DNA from: Lentzea indica
Lineage (GTDB): Bacteria; Actinomycetota; Actinomycetes; Mycobacteriales; Pseudonocardiaceae
Assembly (NCBI RefSeq): GCF_012184385.1
Contig: NZ_VSRL01000005.1
Coordinates: 1 to 64,000, forward strand
Reading direction: 5' to 3'
DNA: 64,000 nt
In this document: one piece after another, positions 1 through 7,419 of the stretch
How the letters are laid out: each line of letters begins with the position of its first letter
Numbering within the stretch: the stretch's first letter is position 1
Position numbers and translations under genes: made by a program
Notes under the pieces: generated by a model
What the model was told of the DNA's origin: nothing
Seen by the model: the letters and a program-made list of their open reading frames with translations, nothing else
Databases searched by the model: none

Positions 1-180
1 CTTGCCGGCCTGCTGCTGGCGCACGCGCCCCTTCGCGGGCGGCCCTCCCGGCTGCTGGTGGGGCCCAGGCTGGGGCACCGGCACCTGCGGCGGCAGTTGC
101 TGGTACGGCTGTTGCGGCTGGCCGGGCTGTCCCGACTGCGGCGTCGGCTGGCCAGGTCCTGGCAGGTTGTTGTCAGTCAT
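1..180 (-). CDS. Pro/Gln/Gly-rich N-terminus of an unknown protein (partial)
   Basis: Only the first 60 codons are inside the window; the gene runs off the left edge. The ATG at 180 opens MTDNNLPGPGQPTPQSGQPG and continues as a low-complexity Pro/Gln/Gly tract, turning basic near the edge (KGRVRQQQAGK). Such tails usually precede a transmembrane segment in actinobacterial envelope proteins, but that part is not visible. It is divergent from the septum-formation gene that follows, with about 120 bp between the two starts. Function cannot be assigned. Confidence 0.6.
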   Translation of the reverse strand, partial: MTDNNLPGPGQPTPQSGQPGQPQQPYQQLPPQVPVPQPGPHQQPGGPPAKGRVRQQQAGK

Positions 181-303
181 CACCACTCCCGCGGGCAAGG
201 TACCTAGCGACGCGGCTGAAGCATGGCCGATTCAGTGACGAGTGTCCTAATAGCAACACTCGACCGAACCCGGCGCACAGCCGTCTCACACGGCACGGGC
301 ATC

Positions 304-1392
304 ATGGATGAGATGTCTCCGAGCGCCGGTTGGTTGAGTCGATCAGGTCACATCCGCGACACGCGGCTTGTGATGGTCGGCGCGTTCGTGGGCGCGTTCG
401 TGCTGTTGATGTTGTCCGCGTTCACGTCCGTGCTGGCAGGAGGCCCGCTGGGCACCAAGCGCGAGCTGGTCAACGCCTCCTACGAGGCCGTGGCCGGCGA
501 ATGCCTGGACTGGACGAAGGCCGACCTCTCCGACGCGAAGAAGGTCGACTGCTCGGCGGCCCACAAGTTCGAGGTCACGGGCATCGCGGACATCACCGGC
601 GCGTACCCGAAGGAAGCGCCGTTCCCGAACGCGGAGGCGTGGGAGAAGATCGCCCAGGAGCAGTGCGCCCAGGCGGCCACCACCTACATGTCCGGCAAGC
701 TGGACCCGGAAGGCAAGTACGGCGTCAGCACGTTGAACCCGGACGAGCACCGCTGGTCGGAGGGCTACCGCCAGCTCCGCTGCGGCCTGCAGGTCGCCGC
801 ACCTTCCGGCGCCGCCCTGCCGTCGTTCGGCAGCGCCAAGACCCAGGACCAGTCGAACGTCTACGACCCCGGCGTGTGCGTCGCGCTCGGTGAGAAGAAC
901 ACGGTGGGCGACCCCGTCGAGTGCGCCCAGCCGCACGCGTTCGAGATCATCGGCGTCGTCCAGCACCCCGAGGGCGAGTTCCTCGCGCCCGAGAAGCAGG
1001 ACGCGATCATGTCGGAGAAGTGCGCGGCGATCGCCGCCGAGTACACCGGCGGCGCGGACCTCAAGGCGAGAGGCCTGCTCGTCACCTGGGACACCCGTTC
1101 GGAGAAGAGCTGGGCCGTCGGCTCCCGCAAGGCGAACTGCAAGGTCGGCGCCGTCCCCCAGGGCGAGAACCTGGTGGCGTGGAAGGACAGCGTCCGCAAC
1201 CCCAACGGCGCACCGCTGACCACCTCGAACCCGCCGCAGACCACGTCGGTCAAGCCCCAGGACGAACCGACGGGCGCCCCGCTGCACTCCGAGTCCGGCA
1301 AGCCTTCCGAGTCCGGCAAGCCCTCAGAGTCCGGCAGGCCCGACAAGTCCTCCGAGTCCGGCAAGCCCACCACGACGTCAGAGAACCGATGA
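304..1392 (+). CDS. Septum formation family membrane protein
   Basis: A 362-residue protein with a short cytoplasmic N-terminus, one membrane segment at about residues 20-43 (MVGAFVGAFVLLMLSAFTSV) and a large extracytoplasmic part. That part holds two similar Cys-containing modules, CSAAHKFEVTGIADI and CAQPHAFEIIGVVQH, typical of the actinobacterial septum-formation domain. The C-terminus is a hydrophilic tail of SESGKP repeats. An in-frame ATG at 223 exists, but the ATG at 304 leaves a membrane anchor at the usual place. The stop overlaps the next start (ATGA). M. tuberculosis has the same neighbour order (Rv3835-Rv3836). The family assignment comes from sequence pattern; the molecular role is not established. 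Confidence 0.8.
   Translation: MDEMSPSAGWLSRSGHIRDTRLVMVGAFVGAFVLLMLSAFTSVLAGGPLGTKRELVNASYEAVAGECLDWTKADLSDAKKVDCSAAHKFEVTGIADITGAYPKEAPFPNAEAWEKIAQEQCAQAATTYMSGKLDPEGKYGVSTLNPDEHRWSEGYRQLRCGLQVAAPSGAALPSFGSAKTQDQSNVYDPGVCVALGEKNTVGDPVECAQPHAFEIIGVVQHPEGEFLAPEKQDAIMSEKCAAIAAEYTGGADLKARGLLVTWDTRSEKSWAVGSRKANCKVGAVPQGENLVAWKDSVRNPNGAPLTTSNPPQTTSVKPQDEPTGAPLHSESGKPSESGKPSESGRPDKSSESGKPTTTSENR
1288..1370 (+). repeat. SESGKP tandem repeat in the septum-protein tail
   Basis: Four copies of a coding repeat reading SESGKP or SESGRP, the last after a short DKS spacer, form the hydrophilic C-terminal tail of the upstream septum-formation protein. The DNA copies are near identical (tccgagtccggcaag), so copy number may vary between strains. 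Confidence 0.75.
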
Positions 1393-1739
1393 CCGTCGAG
1401 ATGACCCGCGCGCGCTTCGACGAGCTGGTCGAAGAGGCACTGGACCTGATCCCGCCCGAGTTCATGCACGCGATGAACAACGTCGTGGTGCTCGTCGAGG
1501 ACCGCAACCCTTCTGAGCCGTCGCTGCTCGGGCTCTACCAGGGGATCGCGCTGACCGAGCGGAACACCGACTACGGCGGCACCCTGCCCGACCACATCTT
1601 CATCTACCGCGAGGCGATCCTCGACATCTGCGACTCCGAGGAGGACGTCGTGGAGGAAGTGATCATCACCGTGGTGCACGAAATCGCCCACCACTTCGGA
1701 GTGGACGACGCGAGGCTGCACGAGCTCGGCTGGGGCTAG
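1389..1739 (+). CDS. Zincin-like metallopeptidase family protein
   Basis: A 116-residue cytoplasmic protein. The zinc-binding signature HEIAHHFGVDD lies near the C-terminus (about residues 98-108), the HExxHHxG-type motif of the Zincin_1 family. A conserved acidic stretch (SEEDVVEEVIITVVHE) precedes it. The ATG overlaps the TGA of the septum-formation gene, so the two are probably translationally coupled. The M. tuberculosis counterpart (Rv3836) sits in the same place. The substrate is unknown. Confidence 0.85.
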   Translation: MTVEMTRARFDELVEEALDLIPPEFMHAMNNVVVLVEDRNPSEPSLLGLYQGIALTERNTDYGGTLPDHIFIYREAILDICDSEEDVVEEVIITVVHEIAHHFGVDDARLHELGWG

Positions 1740-1826
1740 TTCGCGGAATTCCCGTCACGATACGTTTACTCTGTGCAATAGTACCTGGGCAGCGGCAACC
1801 GCCGCGTGAGAAGTCCTGGGGGACAG

Positions 1827-2249
1827 ATGAAGAAGAGTTTGGCGTTCGTCGCCGCGTGTTTGATGAGTGCGAGCGCACTGGCGACCGCACCCGCGGCGCA
1901 GGCCGCGAACGAGGACTGCGTTTTCCAGCTCGACAACCCGCACGCGTCGCACCACGTGCGCGGCACGACGAATGCGGCAGCGACGATTCGGTGCAACAAC
2001 GAGAAGAACTACATGGGCATCACCATCGAGCTCTTCACGCACACACCGGTCGCACAGCGGGTCGGCTTCGCTGAGAACGGCAATCCGAGCGGCTCAGCGA
2101 AGTTCTTCCGGCTCAACGCGAGCTGGGGCCAGTGCCGGAACGGCATGGTCATGAGCGCGCACGCCAAGTACGCGGTGGTCGACAAGAACGAGCAGTCCAC
2201 TCTCCTTGAGAAGGACTCCGGTCGCGTGACTGTGAGCAACTGCCCGTAG
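1827..2249 (+). CDS. Small secreted protein of unknown function
   Basis: A 140-residue protein starting at an ATG behind a strong GGGGG ribosome site. Residues 1-27 form a clear Sec signal peptide (MKKSLAFVAACLMSASALAT, cleavage near AQA-AN). The mature part has four Cys (CVFQL, IRCNN, WGQCRN, SNCP), suggesting two disulphides, and predicted beta structure. No family was recognised. An upstream in-frame GTG at 1806 would bury the signal peptide, so it was not used. Confidence 0.7.
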   Translation: MKKSLAFVAACLMSASALATAPAAQAANEDCVFQLDNPHASHHVRGTTNAAATIRCNNEKNYMGITIELFTHTPVAQRVGFAENGNPSGSAKFFRLNASWGQCRNGMVMSAHAKYAVVDKNEQSTLLEKDSGRVTVSNCP

Positions 2250-2261
2250 GTACACGCCGAG

Positions 2262-2939
2262 ATGCAGGTAGACGCGACGCCGGTCATGCGCGAACTGGTC
2301 AGCAGGTTCGCGGATGATCCGGCGCGTGTCGACGCGTGGTCGGATTCCGAGCTGTACGCGGAAATCGCTCTTGCCGCGTCCGTTGTCGCCGGAGAGAGTT
2401 CTGTTCATGAGCACTTGTGGAACAACGCTGCCGCGGAACGCATCAACGCACGGATGAATTCAGGGTGGTTCGCCGACGTGAGGCTCGGGTCACCGCAGGC
2501 GCATTATCGAGACCCCGGCAGCACTCCTCGGGCCGTGAACGTGACGAACGGCGATCCGCGCTCGATCATCGGGCAGAAACCACAGGGTGCGCTGTGGACC
2601 TCGTCCCATCTCCCCGACGGATCGAACGGCTGGTCCATCTTCGAACAGGGCGGGGCACGCGAACTCGTCGACGTGAAATTCGACCCGCATCGGGTATGCG
2701 TTCATCACCTGGACGACATCCAGGACTACGTGACCCTCGTGACGCGATACCCGCGTACCGCCGAAGGAAATGCACACGTCGACTGGGTGGCAGCGGCAGC
2801 CGACCTCGACGCCGTTCATCTCACCGCGCGCGGCCTCGCGAGAATCGAGGGCGTCGTCCGTGACACCCCGTTCGGAGCCGCGTGTCTGGCCGGTTGGAAC
2901 GCCGAGTGCACCGCGTGGCTGCGCAGCCCGCCCGCCTAG
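2262..2939 (+). CDS. Conserved hypothetical protein
   Basis: A 225-residue soluble protein, ATG start 12 bp after the preceding stop. Visible landmarks are GALWTSSHLPDGSNGWSIFE in the middle, a DYVTLVTRYPRT stretch, HVDWVAAAADLDAVHLTARG and a Trp-rich end (GWNAECTAWL). This Trp/Asp pattern recalls actinobacterial hypothetical proteins seen beside secreted or immunity-like genes, but no function is known. It has no signal peptide or membrane segment. Its stop overlaps that of the convergent phosphatase. Confidence 0.65.
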   Translation: MQVDATPVMRELVSRFADDPARVDAWSDSELYAEIALAASVVAGESSVHEHLWNNAAAERINARMNSGWFADVRLGSPQAHYRDPGSTPRAVNVTNGDPRSIIGQKPQGALWTSSHLPDGSNGWSIFEQGGARELVDVKFDPHRVCVHHLDDIQDYVTLVTRYPRTAEGNAHVDWVAAAADLDAVHLTARGLARIEGVVRDTPFGAACLAGWNAECTAWLRSPPA

Positions 2940-3529
2940 ATCTCCACGCCGGCCCACGACCGGCACACCCAGCCGTCACCCTCGGACTCCAGCACCACGA
3001 CACCGGTGTTCGGCAGCAGGTTCTCGGCCAGCTCGACCGGAATGTTCGACGCCAGCGCCAGCGCGCCCATCCGCCCGGCGCCGCCATGGGTCACGACCAT
3101 GACCGTGCCGTCCTGCCGGATGGAGTCGACGGCGCCCAGGAACCGGTCCAGCACCTGCTGCCCGGTCTCACCACCTCCGGGAAACGGCACGTCCAAGGAG
3201 CCCTCTGCCCACTTGATCACGGTGTCCAGGTAGGTCTTGTAGGCCTCGGTGTCGTTGCGACCCTCGAGCGAACCGACCTGGATCTCGTGGACGCCCTCCA
3301 AGATCTGCACGGGCAGCCCGAAGCGTTCGGCGGTGGGAGCGGCGGTCTGCTGGGCGCGCAGGCCGATGCTGGCGTAGACGGCGGCGATGTCCTCGGCGGC
3401 GAGGGAGTCGGCCAGCTCGCGGGCCTGCTTCTGGCCCAGCTCGGTGAGCGGGGGACCCGGCATGGCCGTGTCCAGTTTGCGTTCGATGTTCGACGCCGTC
3501 TCACCGTGCCTGACCAGCAGCAATCTCAC
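2936..3529 (-). CDS. Histidine phosphatase family protein (phosphoglycerate mutase-like)
   Basis: A 197-residue member of the histidine phosphatase superfamily. The catalytic LLVRHGETASN motif is at residues 3-13, the second His is in VMVVTHGGAGR near residue 145, and Glu lies in the loop between (EIQVGSLEGR). It starts with a GTG that overlaps the stop of pheA (GTGA), so it is translated with pheA. The pairing with pheA is widespread in actinomycetes (Rv3837c-Rv3838c). The substrate is not known; a true glycolytic mutase is unlikely. Confidence 0.88.
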   Translation of the reverse strand: MRLLLVRHGETASNIERKLDTAMPGPPLTELGQKQARELADSLAAEDIAAVYASIGLRAQQTAAPTAERFGLPVQILEGVHEIQVGSLEGRNDTEAYKTYLDTVIKWAEGSLDVPFPGGGETGQQVLDRFLGAVDSIRQDGTVMVVTHGGAGRMGALALASNIPVELAENLLPNTGVVVLESEGDGWVCRSWAGVEI

Positions 3530-4416
3530 CCGCGCTCGCCCTTTCTGACAGCATCGACCCAGGCGGCTGCTGCGGCGAACTCGTCGTTGTGAGCCTCAAC
3601 GGGCCCGTGGTCGGCCTTCGGGAAGGACCCGAGGAACCGGATCTCGCGCGAGTGTCGGTGCAGCGCGGCCAGCGCGTCACCGATCCTCGGTTCTGCGATG
3701 TGCCCCTCGACGTCGATGTAGAAGCGGTACTCCCCCAGTTTGCCCTTCGTGGGGCGCGATTCGAGGCCGGTGAGATTGATGCCACGCAACGCCAGCTCGG
3801 TGAGCAGCTCCGACAGGACGCCCATGCGGTCCGGGGTGGTCACCACGACGCTGGTGCGGTCTGCTCCGGTCGGCTCAGGCAGCTGACCCGGCTGGCGCAG
3901 CAGGAGGAACCGCGTGCGCGCGTCGGCCACGTCCAGCACGTCGACGGCGAACTCCTCCAGTGCGTAGTGGTTGATCGCCACCGGAGCGGTCACGGCCGCG
4001 TCGAACTCGCCGCGTTCTACGGCGGCGGCGGCAGCGGCGGTGGACGAGGTCGCGATCGAGGTGGCGCCGGGCAGCTCGGCGGCGATCCACTCGCGGACCT
4101 GGGCCAGCGCGTGCGGATGCGATGCGATCGTCTTGATCTCAGTGGTGCCCGGCCGGACCAGGACGCTGAACCGGACGTCCAGCACGGTCTCGGCCACCGC
4201 GACGACGGGCTCGTCGCGCACGAGAGCGTCGAGCGTCGCGGGCACGGCGCCCTCGACGGAGTTCTCGATCGGCACGCACGCGAACTCGGTTTCGCCCTTG
4301 CGCAGCGCGGCGATCGCGAGCTGAATCGTGTCCGCCGGGACGAGCTCGCCCTCGAACCGCAGTGCGGCCTGCTCGGTGAAGGTCCCCTGTGGTCCGAAGT
4401 ACGCAATGCGCGGCAT
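3526..4416 (-). CDS. pheA: Prephenate dehydratase PheA
   Basis: A 296-residue monofunctional prephenate dehydratase that converts prephenate to phenylpyruvate for phenylalanine synthesis. The N-terminal catalytic domain opens with RIAYFGPQGTFTEQAA and carries VPIENSVEG and the TRF motif (DARTRFLLL, near residue 168). The C-terminal ACT domain has TPDRMGVLSELL and the feedback-inhibition motif GLESRPTK (near residue 222). Length and order are normal for actinobacterial PheA. It is the first gene of a two-gene unit with the histidine phosphatase. Confidence 0.96.
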   Translation of the reverse strand: MPRIAYFGPQGTFTEQAALRFEGELVPADTIQLAIAALRKGETEFACVPIENSVEGAVPATLDALVRDEPVVAVAETVLDVRFSVLVRPGTTEIKTIASHPHALAQVREWIAAELPGATSIATSSTAAAAAAVERGEFDAAVTAPVAINHYALEEFAVDVLDVADARTRFLLLRQPGQLPEPTGADRTSVVVTTPDRMGVLSELLTELALRGINLTGLESRPTKGKLGEYRFYIDVEGHIAEPRIGDALAALHRHSREIRFLGSFPKADHGPVEAHNDEFAAAAAWVDAVRKGERG

Positions 4417-4503
4417 CAGGTCAGCCTAGAGGCGAGAATCACGCCTGTGTCAGCGGCCAAACCTGGGTTCCGTCAGGACCGTTCGAACTGGAATGCTTGA
4501 GGC

Positions 4504-5070
4504 GTGCCCGCTCTAGCGCCTGAACTCGTGTTGTGCGCGGTCGACGAACCGATGGCGAACGCTTGGCTCGCCGTCGCGGACGGACGCCCCGAGGTGCGGG
4601 TGCATCGCGGGTCCGTGCTGGACATCCACGCGCAGGCCATCGTCAGCCCCGCCAACTCGCAGGGCTGGATGCGCGGCGGCATCGACGCCGTCTACGCCAC
4701 GGCGTTCCCACAGGTCGAGAACAACGTCCGCAGTGCGGTCCTCGCGCTGCACGGCGGTGAGCTGCCGGTGGGCGACGCGCAGATCGTGGCCACCGGCGAG
4801 ACCGAGCCGGCCTGGCTGATCAGCGCGCCGACCATGCGGCGGCCCGGCGAGCGGCTGCCGATCGACACCGTCCATCCGTACCTGGCGGCGCGGGCCGTTC
4901 TGCGGCTCTGGCTCGAGGGTCGGCTGGAGGACGGCACGCCGGTGCGCGACGCCGTCCACACCATCGCGATGCCGGGGCTCGGCACCGGGGTGGGAGGCGT
5001 CGCGCCGTCCGTTTGCGCGCATCAGGTCGCGGCCGCGTGGGACGAAGCCTTCAACCCCCTGCACGTCTAG
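4504..5070 (+). CDS. Macro domain protein
   Basis: A 188-residue protein made of a single macro domain, an ADP-ribose-binding fold. Support comes from AIVSPANSQGWMRGGIDAVY (the NA[N/S]..GGG-type ligand loop, about residues 45-64) and the second glycine loop AMPGLGTGVGGV (about 158-169). It starts with GTG at 4504, divergent from pheA. It may bind or hydrolyse ADP-ribose derivatives; no ADP-ribosyltransferase gene is adjacent. A strong hairpin follows directly after the stop. Confidence 0.82.
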   Translation: MPALAPELVLCAVDEPMANAWLAVADGRPEVRVHRGSVLDIHAQAIVSPANSQGWMRGGIDAVYATAFPQVENNVRSAVLALHGGELPVGDAQIVATGETEPAWLISAPTMRRPGERLPIDTVHPYLAARAVLRLWLEGRLEDGTPVRDAVHTIAMPGLGTGVGGVAPSVCAHQVAAAWDEAFNPLHV

Positions 5071-5111
5071 TGGCGTGGCCCAGAACCCAGCCACCATTCT
5101 GGGCCACGCCA
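5071..5111 (+). terminator. Hairpin terminator after the macro-domain gene
   Basis: A perfect 15-bp inverted repeat (tggcgtggcccagaa at 5071-5085 and its complement at 5097-5111) with an 11-base loop starts right after the macro-gene stop codon. There is no U-tract, as is common for actinobacterial terminators. It may serve both converging genes. Confidence 0.7.
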
Positions 5112-5116
5112 CGAGG

Positions 5117-5160
5117 TTGTGCACAACCCTGTGGACAGAGGTGTGGACACCTGTGGACTA
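5117..5160. promoter_or_regulatory. Cluster of DnaA-box-like sequences
   Basis: A palindromic TTGTGCACAA (5117-5126) is followed by TGTGGACAG (5130-5138), TGTGGACAC (5142-5150) and TGTGGACTA (5152-5160). The last three are reverse-strand DnaA-box-like 9-mers of the TTGTCCACA type, in one orientation at 10-12 bp spacing. The cluster lies in an intergenic gap and touches the stop of the GNAT gene. Confidence 0.5.
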
Positions 5161-5651
5161 CTGCCGGGGCGCGACCCATCGTTCCAGGTCGAGCTCATCT
5201 GTGATGGGGATGCCGTAATCCCCAACCGCGGGGATCTCGGGCTTGAGCTTCCGTGCTTCCCGCACTGCGTCCGGTCTCAACGCCGACAGCTTGAACCCCC
5301 GCCGCTGGTAGAAGCGGACCGCGTCGAGGTTGTCGTTGGTGGTCGTCAGACGCACCCGATTGCAGCCGAGTGTGCGCGCCTGGCGAACCGCGGCGTCGAC
5401 CAGCGCGGTGCCGACGCCGCGGCCACGCCGCAGCGCGCGATCGTCACGATCTCCAACTGGTGGTTCGCCACCGCGTAGGTCAGCAGGCCCAAGACCTGCC
5501 CCTGCTTCTCCACGAGGAAGCCCGGCAGACTCGCGGGGAAGAACACCTCGCCGTGCGCGACGGCGGTGTGTGCTCCCCATAGCTCGAGAACCAATCGGGC
5601 GACAACTATGCGATCTGCTTCCTCGATCGGCCGTACCGAGCCTTCTGCCAT
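5158..5651 (-). CDS. GNAT family N-acetyltransferase (frameshifted)
   Basis: The N-terminal half (MAEGSVRPIEEADRIVVARL, from the ATG at 5651) and the C-terminal half, with the acetyl-CoA loop RRGRGVGTALVDAA and NLDAVRFYQRRGFK, are in different frames. The break is near 5432-5441 and is repaired by adding one base after VTI. The corrected protein would be 164 residues, normal for this family. It is either a recent pseudogene or a sequence error; the latter is favoured because several other genes here show the same defect. It probably acetylates a small molecule or peptide; the substrate is unknown. Confidence 0.75.
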
Positions 5652-5712
5652 GACAAAGACTGTGCCAATTTGAGTCACGCTCGTGAACAGCCATTCGACG
5701 TACGGTGGATTC

Positions 5713-6330
5713 GTGCCAGTGCGAGTTTTGTTGGTGGACGACCACGAGGTCGTGCGCAGAGGGTTGCGCGAGATGTTGGACGACGAGGCGGACATCTCGG
5801 TCGTCGCCGAGGCCGGATCCGTCGACGAGGCGGTGACCCGAGCCGGATCGAACCCGCCCGACGTCGCCGTCGTGGACGTTCAGCTGCCCGACGGCAGCGG
5901 CGTCGACCTCTGCCGGTCGCTGAGGGACCTCGGCATCCGTTGCCTGGTGTTGACAGCGTTCGACGACGAGGAAGCATTGGTCGGGGCCATCATGGCCGGT
6001 GCGTCCGGCTATCTGCTCAAGCAGGTCCGCGGCCAGGACGTCGTCACGGCCGTGCGCGAAGTCGCGGCTGGACGGTCCCTTCTGGACCCCGCCACGACGG
6101 CCCGCGTGCTCGAACGGATGCGCAACCCGGCCCCTGTCGGCCTCACCGATCAGGAACAGCGCGTGCTGGAGCTGATCGGCGAGGGCCTGACGAACCGCCA
6201 AATCGGTGAACGGCTCTTCCTCGCGGAGAAGACCGTGAAGAACTACGTCACGTCCGTGCTCGCGAAACTCGGCATGGAACGCCGCACGCAAGCCGCCGCA
6301 TGGGTGGCTAAACGGGGACGGACCAGGTGA
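5713..6330 (+). CDS. DevR/DosR-like LuxR-family response regulator
   Basis: A 205-residue NarL/FixJ-type regulator starting at a GTG. The receiver domain has the acidic pair VLLVDDHEVV, phospho-acceptor Asp in VAVVDVQLPDG (near residue 56), Thr in LVLTAFD and Lys in YLLKQVRG. The C-terminal HTH contains LTDQEQRVLELIGEGLTNRQ and FLAEKTVKNYV-LAKLGMERRTQ, which is very close to mycobacterial DevR. The gene converges on the sensor kinase gene with a 23-bp overlap. As in DevRS, the partner kinase probably signals redox or hypoxia; the target may be the neighbouring cyd operon. Confidence 0.9.
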   Translation: MPVRVLLVDDHEVVRRGLREMLDDEADISVVAEAGSVDEAVTRAGSNPPDVAVVDVQLPDGSGVDLCRSLRDLGIRCLVLTAFDDEEALVGAIMAGASGYLLKQVRGQDVVTAVREVAAGRSLLDPATTARVLERMRNPAPVGLTDQEQRVLELIGEGLTNRQIGERLFLAEKTVKNYVTSVLAKLGMERRTQAAAWVAKRGRTR

Positions 6331-7414
6331 GCGTCGTCCCGTTCGGCGAACTCACGACGCGGAAATCGCCACTCGCGGCCTTCGCCCGTTCAGCGAGATG
6401 CCGCAATCCGCGCTGAGTCACGCCGGACGGGATGCCGCACCCGTTGTCCGCGACACGCAGCAGCAGATGCTTCTCGTCACGCCGTACGTCGATCTGGACG
6501 TGCGTCGCGCCTGAGTGCCGCACGACGTTCGACAGCGCCTCTCGCAGCGCCGCCCGTGCGTCGTCGGCGTGCTTGCGCGGCACGTTCGCCAGGTCGCCGG
6601 CCACGTGCAGGCGCGGCGAAAATCCGAGCAGCTCGCCGGCCGTGCGGACCTCGGCCTTGATCGAGTCGTGCAGGTCGGTGGAGTCAGCGGGGTCGGTGTT
6701 GCGCAGCTTGCGGACGGTCGCGCGGACCTCGGCGATCGTCTCGTCGACGAGCTCGACGGCCTCGGAGATCCTGGCGCGCTGGGACGCGTCGAGTTTCTTG
6801 CCCAGACGCCGTTCCAGCAGGTTGAGCTGCACGCCGGCGCCGTAGAGCCGCTGGATGATCACGTCGTGGAGGTCGCGGGCGATGCGCTCGCGCTCCTCGT
6901 AGACCGCGACGCGCTGCCGTGCGGTGAAGCCCTCGGACAGCACGACGGCGAGGCCGGCCTGAGCCGCGAACGCCGACAGCACGTCCACCGTCTCCTGCGT
7001 GAACGGCGGCTTGTCCCGCCGCCGGTAGACCGCGAGCGCACCGATCTTGCGGTCCGACGTGCCGAACGGCGCCACCGCGAACGGCCCGTAGCTCCGCAAC
7101 GCCTGCGGCACGTACGGGGCCGTGCGCGGGTCGTTCGTCACGTCGTCGGCCATCACCGGGACCCCGGTGCGCGCGGCCTTCGCTGCGGCGCTGCGCGGGC
7201 TGAGCGTGGCGACGACCGGGTCGCCGCTGGACGCCTCGACGGTGAGCGTGCCGTCGTCGTCGGCCGTGGCGAGCATGGCCAGCCCGAGGTCGGCGTCCGC
7301 GATCTCCGCAGCCGCCTCCACCACGAGCCGCAGCACGTTCTCCGGGTCTTCCAGCGCCGCCGACGTGATCTCGGTGGACGCGACGAGCACGCGCCGCGCC
7401 AGGGAGGGGTCCAT
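6308..7414 (-). CDS. GAF-domain sensor histidine kinase (DevS-like)
   Basis: A 368-residue cytoplasmic kinase. One GAF domain occupies about residues 20-170 (DLGLAMLATADDDG, APFGTSDRKIGALAVYR). The HisKA_3 dimerisation helix carries the phospho-His in RERIARDLHDVIIQRLYG, the usual DevS motif. The HATPase domain has ALREALSNVVRHS (N box) and RVADNGCGIPSG (G box). It has one GAF domain where mycobacterial DevS has two. No haem-ligand His can be assigned by eye. It is the likely partner of the convergent response regulator and lies directly downstream of cydDC on the same strand. Confidence 0.88.
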   Translation of the reverse strand: MDPSLARRVLVASTEITSAALEDPENVLRLVVEAAAEIADADLGLAMLATADDDGTLTVEASSGDPVVATLSPRSAAAKAARTGVPVMADDVTNDPRTAPYVPQALRSYGPFAVAPFGTSDRKIGALAVYRRRDKPPFTQETVDVLSAFAAQAGLAVVLSEGFTARQRVAVYEERERIARDLHDVIIQRLYGAGVQLNLLERRLGKKLDASQRARISEAVELVDETIAEVRATVRKLRNTDPADSTDLHDSIKAEVRTAGELLGFSPRLHVAGDLANVPRKHADDARAALREALSNVVRHSGATHVQIDVRRDEKHLLLRVADNGCGIPSGVTQRGLRHLAERAKAASGDFRVVSSPNGTTLTWSVPV

Positions 7415-7419
7415 GGTCC

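Noticed and set aside
5158-5651. Programmed ribosomal frameshift in the GNAT gene
   Set aside because: There is no slippery heptamer or downstream structure, and similar breaks in many unrelated genes point to sequence error.
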